64,000 nucleotides of DNA, from assembly GCF_000473995.1 (NCBI RefSeq), contig NC_022571.1, positions 1,638,501 to 1,702,500 of the forward strand. The letters are read 5' to 3'. Both the position numbers and the translations under genes were made by a program. Positions 18,453 to 27,160 of this stretch are shown here, one piece after another; positions within the stretch are counted from its first letter, which is position 1, and each line of letters opens with the position of its first letter. The notes below the pieces were generated by a model, which saw nothing but the letters and a program-made list of their open reading frames with translations, did no database searches and had not been told where the DNA came from. Origin of the DNA: Clostridium saccharobutylicum DSM 13864. GTDB lineage: Bacteria > Bacillota > Clostridia > Clostridiales > Clostridiaceae.

Positions 18453-18784
18453 CTTATTAATAAAAGTTTTTTAACAAAAGGGACATTTGAAAATATTGGA
18501 ATTTATCAAATTCACAAATTTCGATGAAGGATATGTTTTCATATAAAATTTATACATACTTCGATAAATATGAATAACTATAAATTGTAAAAAGAATTAC
18601 AAATTTACTTTATTTTAAGAGTATATTCACTTTTATTCCCTTATATGAACCTTTAGTTACAATAATATTGAATTGCTGCCAAGTATGGTGTATATTGCCT
18701 ATAGTATTATTTATATGCAGATTATGAACTTATTAATATCAAGCATATAAAAATAAAATTTATTATAAATTTAGGGGGAGTTTT
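18453..18784. other. Divergent promoter region of GH8 and lipase genes
   Basis: Both genes must be transcribed from this gap. Two loosely similar TTCGAT-AA-ATATG stretches occur near 18521 and 18561. No operator or hairpin stands out. Confidence 0.4.
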
Positions 18785-19918
18785 ATGAAAACTAAAGTAT
18801 GTAAAATTTGTGTTTTTTTTATAGCTTGTTTTTCTATTTTCTTAATTAATGGTATTCAAGCTAAAGCAGCAGATTTAACACCTGACTACGGAATATATTG
18901 GTATGGAAAGGGCAATGTGTCAGAAAAATTTGTACCAGGTCAATCTAATAGATACTTTGATCCTACTAAACCTACAATAATTTATGTTCATGGATGGCAA
19001 AAAGATTCACAACCTAATAATAAGAGAGAAAGTTTTAATTTTAAAGATGAAAATGGAAATGTAGTGAATGGAGCTGATGCATGGATTGATAAGGGATGGA
19101 ATATAGGTATCTTTTATTGGGACATGTTTTCAGATGAATTTAGCGTAACAGATGCAGAAGCAAAGATATGGAGTAATAATGGACCTCAAAAAATGAGATG
19201 GAGAGATCATAGCGGAAACTATCATTATAGTGATTATAAAAATGCAGGAGAACTTTTTTATGATACATATGTACAAGCTATGAAAAATTACAAAGGAAAT
19301 AATATAAGAATAGCAGGCCACTCATTAGGAAATCAAATGGCAACTTATTTAACAAAGAGGGTATATGATGCAGCAGATGCTGGTCAAATATCTAAAAACT
19401 TAAAACCAAGCAGACTAGCACTTTTAGATCCATATTGGTCTAATGGAGGAAAGAGCTATTTGAATAACAAATGGACAGGAGAAGCCTGCAGAGAATATGT
19501 TAAGGATTTAAAATCTAAAGGGACAGCTATAGAATTATATAGATCAACGTATATAGATGAAACTCCAGCTGGAGATAACAATAAAGGTGAATTAGATCAA
19601 ACGGCATTTGTACATCTTAACGCTTGGTTTAAAAATAGTTTTGATATAGCAGGAAAGCATAATGCAGCTGTTAGCATTTATTTCACATCATATTCATCAC
19701 CAGCACCTGCTTTATATAATAGAGATGGATATAAGAAATATAGCAAGATAGCAGGAAATGGTCCATCAGCAGCATCTAGCGATTCAGAAATAAAGAATTT
19801 TATGAATAGCAATTATAGATATGATCAATATACAGGAGTATACACTTTATCCTCAAAAGATAACGGATTTGCACAAATGGATAGAAATACTAATGTATAT
19901 GTAGTACCTATAAACTAG
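18785..19918 (+). CDS. Secreted lipase-like alpha/beta hydrolase
   Basis: Exported 377-aa hydrolase. The signal peptide spans about residues 1-29 with a likely cut after IQAKA. The fold is the pancreatic-lipase-like alpha/beta hydrolase: oxyanion strand IIYVHGWQ near 67-74, nucleophile elbow GHSLGNQ near 178-184, and LLDPYW near 214 supplying the likely acid. The catalytic His is probably in the FVHLNAWF or HNA region. The true substrate (triglyceride, phospholipid or another ester) cannot be told. RBS TAGGGGGAGTTTT. Monocistronic, with a terminator behind it. Confidence 0.83.
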   Translation: MKTKVCKICVFFIACFSIFLINGIQAKAADLTPDYGIYWYGKGNVSEKFVPGQSNRYFDPTKPTIIYVHGWQKDSQPNNKRESFNFKDENGNVVNGADAWIDKGWNIGIFYWDMFSDEFSVTDAEAKIWSNNGPQKMRWRDHSGNYHYSDYKNAGELFYDTYVQAMKNYKGNNIRIAGHSLGNQMATYLTKRVYDAADAGQISKNLKPSRLALLDPYWSNGGKSYLNNKWTGEACREYVKDLKSKGTAIELYRSTYIDETPAGDNNKGELDQTAFVHLNAWFKNSFDIAGKHNAAVSIYFTSYSSPAPALYNRDGYKKYSKIAGNGPSAASSDSEIKNFMNSNYRYDQYTGVYTLSSKDNGFAQMDRNTNVYVVPIN

Positions 19919-19967
19919 TATGATAATTTTAAGCTTAATAAAACTATTAAAATAAAATATGTAAAGT

Positions 19968-20006
19968 AACAATCTAGGGAATAATAAAATTTCCTAGATT
20001 GTTTTT
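19968..20006 (+). terminator. Terminator after the lipase gene
   Basis: AACAATCTAGG (19968-19978) and CCTAGATTGTT (19993-20003), then a T run. Confidence 0.85.
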
Positions 20007-20269
20007 CATTCAATATAAATAAACTTGAGGCAGAATTTTATGAAGAAATATATGTTTATTTTAGATTTACATTTTTTATTCTAATACAAGGAAATTATTA
20101 TATGTCAAAATGTGTGGCTAACCCTAACAGGAAGAGAAATAAATAGTATGTGAAGTAGATTTATAGTCAATCATTTTAGATAAAAATAGTTTACAATTAA
20201 AGTTTTTTCGACAATATACGATATATGAAATATGCGATAAAATATGAATATAATGGGAGTGTGGAGAAA

Positions 20270-20893
20270 ATGACAACTAAATTAAGTAAAAAAATAATGG
20301 CTTTAGCAATTACAACAATTACAGTTATAGGGATGCCTACAGTAGGGGCTTCAGCAAAATGGAGGCAAAATAATAACGGTTGGTGGAACTCGAATGGAAA
20401 CGGTTACTCAGTTGGTTGGGAACAAATTGGAGATAATTGGTTCTATTTTGACAGAGATGGATATATGAAAACAGGTTGGGTTAAAGATGGAGACAAATGG
20501 TATTTCTTAAATTCAAATGGATATATGAAAACGGGTTGGATTAAAGATGAGGACAAGTGGTATTTCTTAAATGCAAACGGAGATATGGCACATGATATAA
20601 TCATTAATGGTTATAGACTAAGTTCAGATGGTACGTGGATAAATGATGAAACTAATATAAACACTATAAGTACCACTGGTGCAGCTGTAGTAGTTCCAAT
20701 TGATAATATTAATACTACAAGTACTACGAGTGCAGCTGTAATGATACCACGTGATAATTTTAATGATGACGGAAGTTGTTCAAAGAAAGATAACAAAGAA
20801 AAAATAGAGAAGTTATTAGATAAGCAAGATAAGAAAAATGATAGAAGAGTAGAAAAACAAGAACATAAATTTTGGAAATTTTTTAATAGATAA
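20270..20893 (+). CDS. Small secreted protein with cell-wall-binding repeats
   Basis: A 207-aa exported protein with a signal peptide (about residues 1-28, cut after GASA). About four CW_binding_1/glucan-binding-type repeats (W-Y/F-F-x-x-x-G-x-M-x-TGW) fill residues about 30-115, followed by a Thr/Ser linker and a highly charged Lys/Glu tail. No catalytic domain is present, so it may only bind the wall or coat other polymers. The ATG at 20270 is chosen because GGGAGTGTGGAG precedes it; an ATG at 20225 has no site. The repeats match those of the transglutaminase-like protein at 11836. Confidence 0.82.
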   Translation: MTTKLSKKIMALAITTITVIGMPTVGASAKWRQNNNGWWNSNGNGYSVGWEQIGDNWFYFDRDGYMKTGWVKDGDKWYFLNSNGYMKTGWIKDEDKWYFLNANGDMAHDIIINGYRLSSDGTWINDETNINTISTTGAAVVVPIDNINTTSTTSAAVMIPRDNFNDDGSCSKKDNKEKIEKLLDKQDKKNDRRVEKQEHKFWKFFNR

Positions 20894-20901
20894 AAAGTAT
20901 T

Positions 20902-20933
20902 AAAGACTTGGAAATCAATTCCGAGTCTTTTTA
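20902..20933 (+). terminator. Terminator after the wall-repeat gene
   Basis: AAAGACTTGG and CCGAGTCTTT around GAAATCAATT, then T residues. Confidence 0.8.
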
Positions 20934-20974
20934 ATTTTTATTTAACTATAAATGATTCCACCACCATTTAGCAT

Positions 20975-21021
20975 AATTCTTTATATAAAACATATCTAAT
21001 ATATGTTTTATATAAAGAATT
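20975..21021. repeat. 47-bp perfect palindrome
   Basis: A 21-bp arm (20975-20995, beginning AATTCTTTATATAAAAC) is repeated exactly inverted at 21001-21021 around CTAAT. No T run follows. It lies between the wall-repeat gene's terminator and the membrane-protein gene. Possible operator or mobile remnant. Confidence 0.85.
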
Positions 21022-21048
21022 TATAGGCTATAATAAAGGTAATGGATT

Positions 21049-21072
21049 ATGTTGTTTTTTTGAACGTGCTTA
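21049..21072. repeat. Partial right end of a family A element
   Basis: TGTTGTTTTTTTGAACGTGCTTAA matches the right terminus of family A. A weak left end (TTATAGGC) lies at 21021, so this may be a worn mini-copy of about 52 bp. Confidence 0.4.
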
Positions 21073-21158
21073 ACATTGAGAAAAAGAATTTAGTTAAGAA
21101 ATAGGATTGTAAATTATCTTTATTACAGTAAGTTATGTTCTAATAGGGAGGAAAACAA

Positions 21159-21470
21159 ATGGAAAAAGTAAATGATTTAATAAGCAAAAATCCAATTCAT
21201 TTAACAACAAACACTATTATTTTGATAGTAGTAGCTATTGTTGCTTTTTATATTGTAATGAAAGCAATAGAGGGAATAGTAAAAATAATTGCGATTTTAG
21301 GTGTTTGCTATTTTGCGTTAATGTCTATTCAAAGTACAAATCTTATTAACGTGCCTGTGATAAAAGAAACTTATGCCACGATAGAAAAAATAATTCCTTC
21401 AAAAGAATTATGGACTGATGCTTTGAATAAGGCTGATAAAATAAATAAAGTTGTTAATGATTTAAAATGA
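21159..21470 (+). CDS. Small membrane protein, 103 aa
   Basis: Not recognised. Two hydrophobic segments (about residues 18-36 and 40-57) form a probable helical hairpin, followed by a hydrophilic C-terminal half of about 45 residues ending KADKINKVVNDLK. RBS AGGGAGGAAAACAA is strong, so the gene is credible. A terminator follows within 30 nt, so it is transcribed apart from the dehydrogenase gene downstream. Confidence 0.7.
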   Translation: MEKVNDLISKNPIHLTTNTIILIVVAIVAFYIVMKAIEGIVKIIAILGVCYFALMSIQSTNLINVPVIKETYATIEKIIPSKELWTDALNKADKINKVVNDLK

Positions 21471-21500
21471 TACATATTTCATAAGATTAAAATGAGTAAA

Positions 21501-21550
21501 GATTACATAATTACAGCTAGAAAGTTGAAAAATAATTATGTAATCTTTTT
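21501..21550 (+). terminator. Terminator after the small membrane protein
   Basis: GATTACATAATT pairs with AATTATGTAATC, then TTTTTATTTT. It lies ahead of egsA, which shows that egsA starts downstream of 21550. Confidence 0.85.
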
Positions 21551-21608
21551 ATTTTATAAAAATATAACAGAGATTAAGACGGCATTAATATATACGGGGA
21601 GTGATAAC

Positions 21609-22670
21609 ATGAAAACTTTGATTCATAGAATAGCGATTCCATCAATTCTAGAGGTGGGAAAAGGAAATATTAATAATGTAGGAAATTTAATTAAAAAGTC
21701 TAATTTTAAAAAAGTTTTAATATGCTTTGGAGAAGGCATAAAAGAATTATTTGGAGATTCTATAGAAAATTCATTAAAAGAAGCTGTTATTGAAATTTCA
21801 AAAACAGAAATTATAAAAGATATAAACTTTGAAGAAATAAGCATAAAAGCGTTTGAAATATCAAATGATGTAGAGGCTTTAATTGGAGTTGGTGGCGGAA
21901 AAGCTATAGATGCAGTAAAATATATGAGTTTTTTAAAAAAGCTGCCATTTATTAGTATCCCAACTTCAACTTCTAATGATGGGTTTTCAAGTCCAGGTGC
22001 ATCTCTTTTAGTAAGTGGCAGACGTATGTCTCTTCCAGCTAAAACACCACATGGCATAATCATAGATATTGATGTCATTAAAGGAGCTCCTGAGAAATTT
22101 ATATTTTCAGGAGTTGGAGATTTAATATCAAATATAACTGCATTACATGATTGGAATTTTGAAGAGGAACATGGGAAGATAATTATTGATGATTTTGCAA
22201 AAATGATTTCAAAAAAATCAGTGAATAGCTTTGTAAGAACTGAATTTAAAACAATAAAAGATGATTTGTTTCTAAAAGAACTAGTGGATTCACTAACGTT
22301 AAATGGTATATCTATGGAAATAGCAGGGGATAGTTCACCAGCATCAGGTTCTGAACATTTAATTTCGCATGCTTTGGATAAATTTCTTGAAAAACCAGAG
22401 CTTCATGGTATACAAGTTGGAATAGCAACTTATATTATGTCTAAGGTACAAAATCATAGAGTTGAAAGAATTTCAAAAGTATTAAGAGAAACTGGCTTTT
22501 TTGAGTATGTTAAAACTCTAAAAATGAGAAAAGAGGATTTCAAAAAGGCTATAGATATTGCACCTTCAATAAAACCTAATAGATATACTTATATTCATGT
22601 TGAAGAAAATAGAATTCTTGCTAAAAAAATTATTGATGAAGATGAAATTTTAAATTATATATTAGTATAA
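21609..22670 (+). CDS. egsA: Glycerol-1-phosphate dehydrogenase (NAD(P)), AraM/EgsA family
   Basis: Reduces dihydroxyacetone phosphate to sn-glycerol-1-phosphate, the unusual stereoisomer used in archaeal lipids and, in Bacillus, for heptaprenylglyceryl phosphate. Iron-alcohol-dehydrogenase-like fold: nucleotide motif GVGGGKAIDAVKY near residues 92-104, STSNDGFSSPGAS near 120-132, GVGDLISN, and metal-binding His in SEHLISHALD. ATG at 21609 follows GGGGAGTGATAAC; longer frames start inside the terminator at 21501-21550. 353 aa. Monocistronic. Its downstream lipid partner is not in the window. Confidence 0.88.
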   Translation: MKTLIHRIAIPSILEVGKGNINNVGNLIKKSNFKKVLICFGEGIKELFGDSIENSLKEAVIEISKTEIIKDINFEEISIKAFEISNDVEALIGVGGGKAIDAVKYMSFLKKLPFISIPTSTSNDGFSSPGASLLVSGRRMSLPAKTPHGIIIDIDVIKGAPEKFIFSGVGDLISNITALHDWNFEEEHGKIIIDDFAKMISKKSVNSFVRTEFKTIKDDLFLKELVDSLTLNGISMEIAGDSSPASGSEHLISHALDKFLEKPELHGIQVGIATYIMSKVQNHRVERISKVLRETGFFEYVKTLKMRKEDFKKAIDIAPSIKPNRYTYIHVEENRILAKKIIDEDEILNYILV

Positions 22671-22691
22671 AAATAACTTGTAAAGAAATTA

Positions 22692-22727
22692 AAAGATAAC
22701 CACTAAGAATTTATAATGGTTATCTTT
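22692..22727 (+). terminator. Terminator after egsA
   Basis: AAAGATAACCA and TGGTTATCTTT pair directly before the IS-associated hairpin. Confidence 0.75.
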
Positions 22728-24073
22728 GGGACAGTAGATAGTTTTGTGTAAAAAACAAAACTATCTACTGTTTTTTTACATAATCAGTTGGTAGTTTTGG
22801 AATAATATACATAAAGAATAAAGGAGGAATATGTATGTCAAAACCAATTGATGATGACTTTGATTACAAAGCTGAGGTAAAGAAATGTAAGACTATCGAT
22901 GATGTCATGGGTAAAAATGGTTTAATTCAAAGATTAGTTAAAGATGTGTTAGAAAATATTTTAGAAGGTGAAATGGAAGAACACCTTGGAAGAAATAAAT
23001 ATCAAAGAGCAGAAACTAATGATTCTACAAAAAAGAATTATCGAAATGGATATAGTACCAAAAATCTTAGAAGTTCCTTCGGTGACGTCGATTTAGACGT
23101 ACCAAGAGATAGGAATGCTGAATTTGAGCCACAAATTATAAAGAAATACGAAACTGTGTGTACAGAATTAGATAAAAAGGTGATTTCTCTTTACGCAAAA
23201 GGAATGACCACAAGTGATATTCAAGCAGAAATAGAGGACTTATATGGAATAACAATATCACCTTCTATGGTATCTAGAATTACAGATAAAGTTATGGAAA
23301 GTGCTGTTGAGTGGCAAAATAGATCACTAGATAAAGTTTATCCAATAGTGTATTTGGATGCTATGTATTTCAAGGTGCGAAGCAATGGAAAGATTATGAA
23401 TAAAGCTGTTTATATATGCTTAGGATACAACATGCAAGGATACAAAGAAATTTTAGGAAGTTGGGTAGATGAAGCTGAGGGTGCTAAGTTTTGGTTAAAG
23501 ATATGCACTGATCTTAAAAATAGAGGCGTACGAGAAATCCTTATAGCATGTATGGACGGATTAAAGGGGTTACCAGAAGCCATTAAAACTGTATTTCCAT
23601 CAGTTAACATTCAAACATGTATTGTTCACCAAATAAGAAACTCAGTTAAGTATATAGCATCAAAAGATAAGAAAGAATTTATTAAAGATTTAAAATGTGT
23701 TTATAAGGCTTCAACTGAGGAACTTGCGCTAGCGCAGCTCGATAATTTAAAGGATAAGTGGGGAGATAAATATGCTATTGTAATAGATTCGTGGTATAAC
23801 AATTGGAGTCACCTATCAACATTCTTCACTTTCTCTCCTGAAATAAGAAAAATGATATATACAACTAATACGCTTGAAGGATTTAACAGACAAATACGTA
23901 AGTATACTAAATCAAGAACTGTATTTCCAACCGATGAATCTTTAAGTAAATGTGTTTATCTAGCTACTATGGAAATTATAGAAAAGTGGACTCAACCAAC
24001 ACCAAATTGGGGTCGTACTTTAGCAGAATTATCAATAGTATTTGAAGAACAATTAAATGATGAATTAGCTTAA
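22728..24073 (+). mobile_element. IS256-family insertion sequence, right end unresolved
   Basis: The left boundary is proposed at GGGACAGTAGATAGTTTTGT (22728), which looks like an IS256-type terminal repeat. The same 17 bp recur inverted at 22755-22771, giving a terminator hairpin followed by TTTTTTT that would block read-through into the transposase. No matching inverted end is visible downstream of the transposase stop. ATAATATACATAAAG (22803-22817) has a weak inverse at 24097-24111. The right end given here is simply the CDS end. Confidence 0.55.
22835..24073 (+). CDS. IS256 (Mutator)-family transposase
   Basis: Full-length 412-aa DDE transposase. Catalytic residues are visible as Asp175 (IVYLDAMYFK), Asp241 (ACMDGLKGLPEAI) and Glu348 (TTNTLEGFNRQIRK). 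The family C-H motif appears as TCIVHQIRNS near 261-270. The N-terminal DNA-binding region (about 20-160) is complete, with GNPRDR-type VPRDRNAEFEP. RBS AAAGGAGGAATATGT. No frameshift or stop is seen, so the enzyme should be active even though the element's right end is unclear. Confidence 0.93.
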   Translation: MSKPIDDDFDYKAEVKKCKTIDDVMGKNGLIQRLVKDVLENILEGEMEEHLGRNKYQRAETNDSTKKNYRNGYSTKNLRSSFGDVDLDVPRDRNAEFEPQIIKKYETVCTELDKKVISLYAKGMTTSDIQAEIEDLYGITISPSMVSRITDKVMESAVEWQNRSLDKVYPIVYLDAMYFKVRSNGKIMNKAVYICLGYNMQGYKEILGSWVDEAEGAKFWLKICTDLKNRGVREILIACMDGLKGLPEAIKTVFPSVNIQTCIVHQIRNSVKYIASKDKKEFIKDLKCVYKASTEELALAQLDNLKDKWGDKYAIVIDSWYNNWSHLSTFFTFSPEIRKMIYTTNTLEGFNRQIRKYTKSRTVFPTDESLSKCVYLATMEIIEKWTQPTPNWGRTLAELSIVFEEQLNDELA

Positions 24074-24173
24074 TAGCTTGTACTTTTTGCTAAACTTTAT
24101 GTATAATATCTGATTTTTCACTAATACTATAAATGGATATAAAACATATTTTTAGCATTTACTAAAAATAAAA

Positions 24174-24209
24174 AAATATTACTGGACCATAAAATTTCCA
24201 GTAATATTT
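24174..24209 (-). terminator. Terminator of cooS
   Basis: AAATATTACTGG / CCAGTAATATTT with a run of seven T on the minus strand, about 65 nt past the cooS stop. Confidence 0.85.
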
Positions 24210-24275
24210 AAATAACAAATATACTAATAACACAAAATTATCTAGAGTCCCTTATCTTTTTGAATTGATATATTT

Positions 24276-26150
24276 TTAGATATTCATTTCAGCTCTTCTG
24301 TTTGCAATAATTTTTTCTAATTCATCAGCAGCTTTAATTACATCATCTTCAACTATAAGTTTACCACCTGTTATATCCACTAAATCTTCTTTTAAGACTT
24401 TAGTTACAACCGGACTTCCATCTATAAATGGGGATATAGCAACGTGTAATGGTAGACCAAGTGATAATCCAAAAGCAGCATCAGCTAATGCTTGTTCTTC
24501 AAGCCATTGAGGAGCTGATAATACAAGTGGAAGTTGAGGTATATCTATACCTAAATTTTCTGCAAGTTCAGTTGCAACCATTTCTAATCTTCCAATTGCA
24601 AGACAAGGACCAAAATTTAACACTGGTGGTATTCCTAATGCTTTACATACTTCTTTTAAGTTATCACCTGCAAGTTCAGCAGCACCAGGAGACATAAGTC
24701 CTACATTTTCAAGACCTCCTGAAGAACAACCAGCTGAAAGAACTAAGATATTTCTTTTTATTAATTCTTTAGTAAGTTCTACAGTAAATACGTCATGACC
24801 CTTTGCAGTTAAGTTAGAACAGCCAACTACACCAGCTATTCCTTTAATTTTTCCTTGAGCTATCAAATCGATAAGACCTTTCCAATTACCACCTAGGAAT
24901 TCTTTTAACGATCCTTCGCTAACTCCTGTTACAACATCATCATAACCATGGTCTTTAGGAATATCTATAGTAATATCATTTCTTCTATTTTTATAACTTT
25001 CTAATGCTTCAGATATAATTTTTTCACTTATTTCCTCTGCATTGTCCATATCAAAATTTATATATTTAGCATTTTTTTTCTTAGCTACATCATCTATACA
25101 AATTGTTTTTACTTTAAATTGTTCTGCTATTGGCTCAAGACCTGGTATTGTACAGTTAAATTCTGATACTATCAAATCTATACCACCTGTTGCAAGAACA
25201 GCTTCACTTGTATAGTTATTTCCAGCATGTCCAGAGAACACTTCAGTGTAATGTTCACCTCTTAATTGTAAATCTTGACCAACACATGTACATCCGACTA
25301 ATCTAAAACCTTTTGCACCAGCATTAATTGCTTTTTTCTTTACATCTTCATCGATTAATCTATCTTGAAGATGTGAAATATGAGAATGTTGATGTCCAGT
25401 TATCATTATGTTTATGTAGTCTTCATCTATTACTCTGAAACCTACTCTTGCTTGTCTAATCGTTGGTACACCAAGAATAACATCATTTAATAGGTTAGTA
25501 AGCATTAAGCCATATATTCCTGTAGCAACTCCAAGTCCCAATGCATTAAATAGCATGTCTACAGGATCGCTATTTAGATTTGTTGATGTTTTTACTATAG
25601 CATCAAAAACTTCTGATTTAGCACCACCAGGTAGTATATTTAATTCTTCCCATCTTTTATATCTTGGAGCATAAGCTAATTTTTTTACTAATTCCATTTT
25701 TTCAAATCGTGGTTTATATAAATCAGCTAAAACTGCATCTGCTACTTTTATCGCTTTTTGGTTTATATCTGATTCTGTAATATCAAAAATTTCTGCTAAT
25801 TGATTTAATGTTTGTGGGCTTTTTATTTTAACATTACCTTTTCCTTCTCCAATGTTTTTTAAGTTTCTAGCTGTATTTTCTACTACATGAAGATAGCATG
25901 CAGAACCAGCTGCTATAGCTCTTAAAAAGTTTCTTGATACTATAGTATCTGCATCTGCACCACAAATTCCTCTTGGTGACTTAGGCGTTATTTTACAAGG
26001 ACCATTTGAGCAAAGTTTGCAGCAAACTCCTTCTTTTCCAAACTTACATTTTGCTTTTTGGGTATCAACTCTATTAAAAGATGTTTCAATTTCCTCTTTT
26101 GATGATAAAAATTCGCATAATTTACAATCTGCTGATGTACACATTGACAT
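24276..26150 (-). CDS. cooS: Anaerobic Ni-Fe carbon monoxide dehydrogenase catalytic subunit
   Basis: Interconverts CO and CO2 at a Ni-Fe-S C-cluster. The N-terminal Cys cluster (residues about 35-63: CKFGKEGVCCKLCSNGPC and GICG) binds the D- and B-clusters. C-cluster ligands can be seen in TGHQHSH, GCTCVGQD, SEFNC, GCSNL, SAGCSSGG and FGPCLAIG. The 624 aa fit a monofunctional CooS. No acetyl-CoA synthase, CooF or CooC gene is adjacent, so its electron partner and nickel chaperone must lie elsewhere. Promoter TTGCCC-18-TATAGT (26193-26222) overlaps an operator shared with the neighbouring Rrf2 gene. Confidence 0.95.
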   Translation of the reverse strand: MSMCTSADCKLCEFLSSKEEIETSFNRVDTQKAKCKFGKEGVCCKLCSNGPCKITPKSPRGICGADADTIVSRNFLRAIAAGSACYLHVVENTARNLKNIGEGKGNVKIKSPQTLNQLAEIFDITESDINQKAIKVADAVLADLYKPRFEKMELVKKLAYAPRYKRWEELNILPGGAKSEVFDAIVKTSTNLNSDPVDMLFNALGLGVATGIYGLMLTNLLNDVILGVPTIRQARVGFRVIDEDYINIMITGHQHSHISHLQDRLIDEDVKKKAINAGAKGFRLVGCTCVGQDLQLRGEHYTEVFSGHAGNNYTSEAVLATGGIDLIVSEFNCTIPGLEPIAEQFKVKTICIDDVAKKKNAKYINFDMDNAEEISEKIISEALESYKNRRNDITIDIPKDHGYDDVVTGVSEGSLKEFLGGNWKGLIDLIAQGKIKGIAGVVGCSNLTAKGHDVFTVELTKELIKRNILVLSAGCSSGGLENVGLMSPGAAELAGDNLKEVCKALGIPPVLNFGPCLAIGRLEMVATELAENLGIDIPQLPLVLSAPQWLEEQALADAAFGLSLGLPLHVAISPFIDGSPVVTKVLKEDLVDITGGKLIVEDDVIKAADELEKIIANRRAEMNI

Positions 26151-26194
26151 ATTAATCTTCTCCTTATATTTAAAGTTGTATATTAATTTTTAAC

Positions 26195-26211
26195 TATACT
26201 ATTTTGGTATA
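26195..26211 (-). promoter_or_regulatory. Operator within the cooS promoter
   Basis: TATACTATTTTGGTATA has the same geometry (six-base arms, five-base spacer) as the site at the rrf2 promoter. It covers the spacer and -10 region of the cooS promoter, so binding should repress. Confidence 0.65.
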
Positions 26212-26266
26212 CTATTGGGCAAATATAAAAGGCTTTCGCCTATTATATTGTAATTAATCTAAAAGA

Positions 26267-26680
26267 TTACCAAGGATCATTTTTTAGCTGCTCAAAGGTT
26301 ACTTTTTTTAATTCATCTAACAATGTATTTTGAACATTACATAAGGCTTTATGTATCGAGCAATGACTTGCTTTGTTAGCGCTGCAAGCTTCTTTGTCAT
26401 AGATACATCGATTCACTATAATAGGACCTTGTATAGCTTCAACCACATCTTTTAAAGTTATATCCTTAGGTTCTTTTGTTATAGCATATCCACCATTAAC
26501 GCCTCTATATGATTTTACTATTCCTGCTTGAGTGAGCTTTCGTGTTAGCTTTAATAAAAATCTAAGAGGAATATTTCCTTGCTCTGCTAATGATTTAGCA
26601 TCTAATTTATTATCTAAACCTTCTTTTGAAAGCATAAGTATTATTCTAAATGCGTAATCGGATTCTTGATTTATATTCAT
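26267..26680 (-). CDS. Rrf2-family iron-sulfur transcriptional regulator
   Basis: A 137-aa winged-helix regulator (IscR/NsrR/CymR superfamily). The HTH is DAKSLAEQGNIPLRFLLKLTRKLTQAG and the wing is YRGVNGGYAI. Three Cys (CIYDKEACSANKASHC, about residues 92-107) could hold an Fe-S cluster, so it may sense CO, NO, oxygen or Fe-S status. It lies 116 nt upstream of cooS on the same strand, and both promoters carry the TATACC-N5-GGTATA-like dyad. It is therefore a likely autoregulated repressor of CO dehydrogenase. Confidence 0.88.
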   Translation of the reverse strand: MNINQESDYAFRIILMLSKEGLDNKLDAKSLAEQGNIPLRFLLKLTRKLTQAGIVKSYRGVNGGYAITKEPKDITLKDVVEAIQGPIIVNRCIYDKEACSANKASHCSIHKALCNVQNTLLDELKKVTFEQLKNDPW

Positions 26681-26699
26681 AATTTTTTACTCCTTAAAG

Positions 26700-26749
26700 T
26701 ATACCTGCTTGGTATAAAATATGATAATATAATTTAGAAATTTTGTCAA
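26700..26749 (-). promoter_or_regulatory. Promoter and operator of the rrf2 gene
   Basis: On the minus strand TTGACA (26744-26749) and TATCAT (26721-26726) are 17 bp apart. The perfect dyad TATACC-TGCTT-GGTATA (26700-26716) covers the expected start point. It matches the dyad at cooS. Confidence 0.7.
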
Positions 26750-26901
26750 TAATTTGTGTATGTTTCCGTAAAAAGTTTATTATATCTATATTGAAAAATA
26801 CAAAGATTAGTAAACTCTTTTACTCCAATAAATGAATAAAAATTGTGCTTTGTGAAATACTAAATTTTAGAATTTAGTATAAGTTAAAGGAGGAGATTTT
26901 A

Positions 26902-27042
26902 ATGGAGAAATTAAAAAAAGGTGAGCATGAAAAGGCTATGGAAAAAGCAAAGAGTATGCTTGATAAAGGGTGCGGAATGGGAGAGATATTAGAAGAAACA
27001 CATCTTAGTGAAGAAAATGTAACAAAAGCAAAAAGAAAGTGA
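26902..27042 (+). CDS. 46-aa micro-protein resembling the C-terminal tail of Rpn-type nucleases
   Basis: ATG at 26902 behind AAAGGAGGAGATTTTA, an excellent ribosome site. The product is charged and helical, with the pattern AKSMLDKGCGMGEILEETHLSEENV. This resembles the short repeat found at the C-terminus of PD-(D/E)XK Rpn/transposase-like proteins (G-x-x-x-x-I-x-x-x-T-x-L-S-x-E). No nuclease domain is present. A second such micro-protein lies at 28767-28916. The function is unknown; a helix-turn-helix-like role is only a guess. Confidence 0.65.
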   Translation: MEKLKKGEHEKAMEKAKSMLDKGCGMGEILEETHLSEENVTKAKRK

Positions 27043-27110
27043 ATAGATCAATCTTAGAATTAAGTTAAAGTTATTTAATTATATATTAAATTGTTTTAAT
27101 TATAAAATAT

Positions 27111-27160
27111 AAAAATGAGAGTAAATAATAAAGTTTGTTTATTATTCACTCTCATTTTTT
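27111..27160. terminator. Bidirectional terminator overlapping the exonuclease 3' end
   Basis: AAAAATGAGAGTAAATAATA pairs with TATTATTCACTCTCATTTTT (one mismatch). The exonuclease stop codon lies inside the right arm, so the terminator reaches into coding sequence. Confidence 0.85.

Noticed and set aside
20115..20160. Tiny reading frame MSKCVANPNRKRNK
   Set aside because: Only 14 residues and no convincing ribosome site.
21492..21608. Longer glycerol-1-phosphate dehydrogenase starting at 21492
   Set aside because: That stretch forms the terminator hairpin of the preceding gene; GGGGAG precedes ATG 21609.
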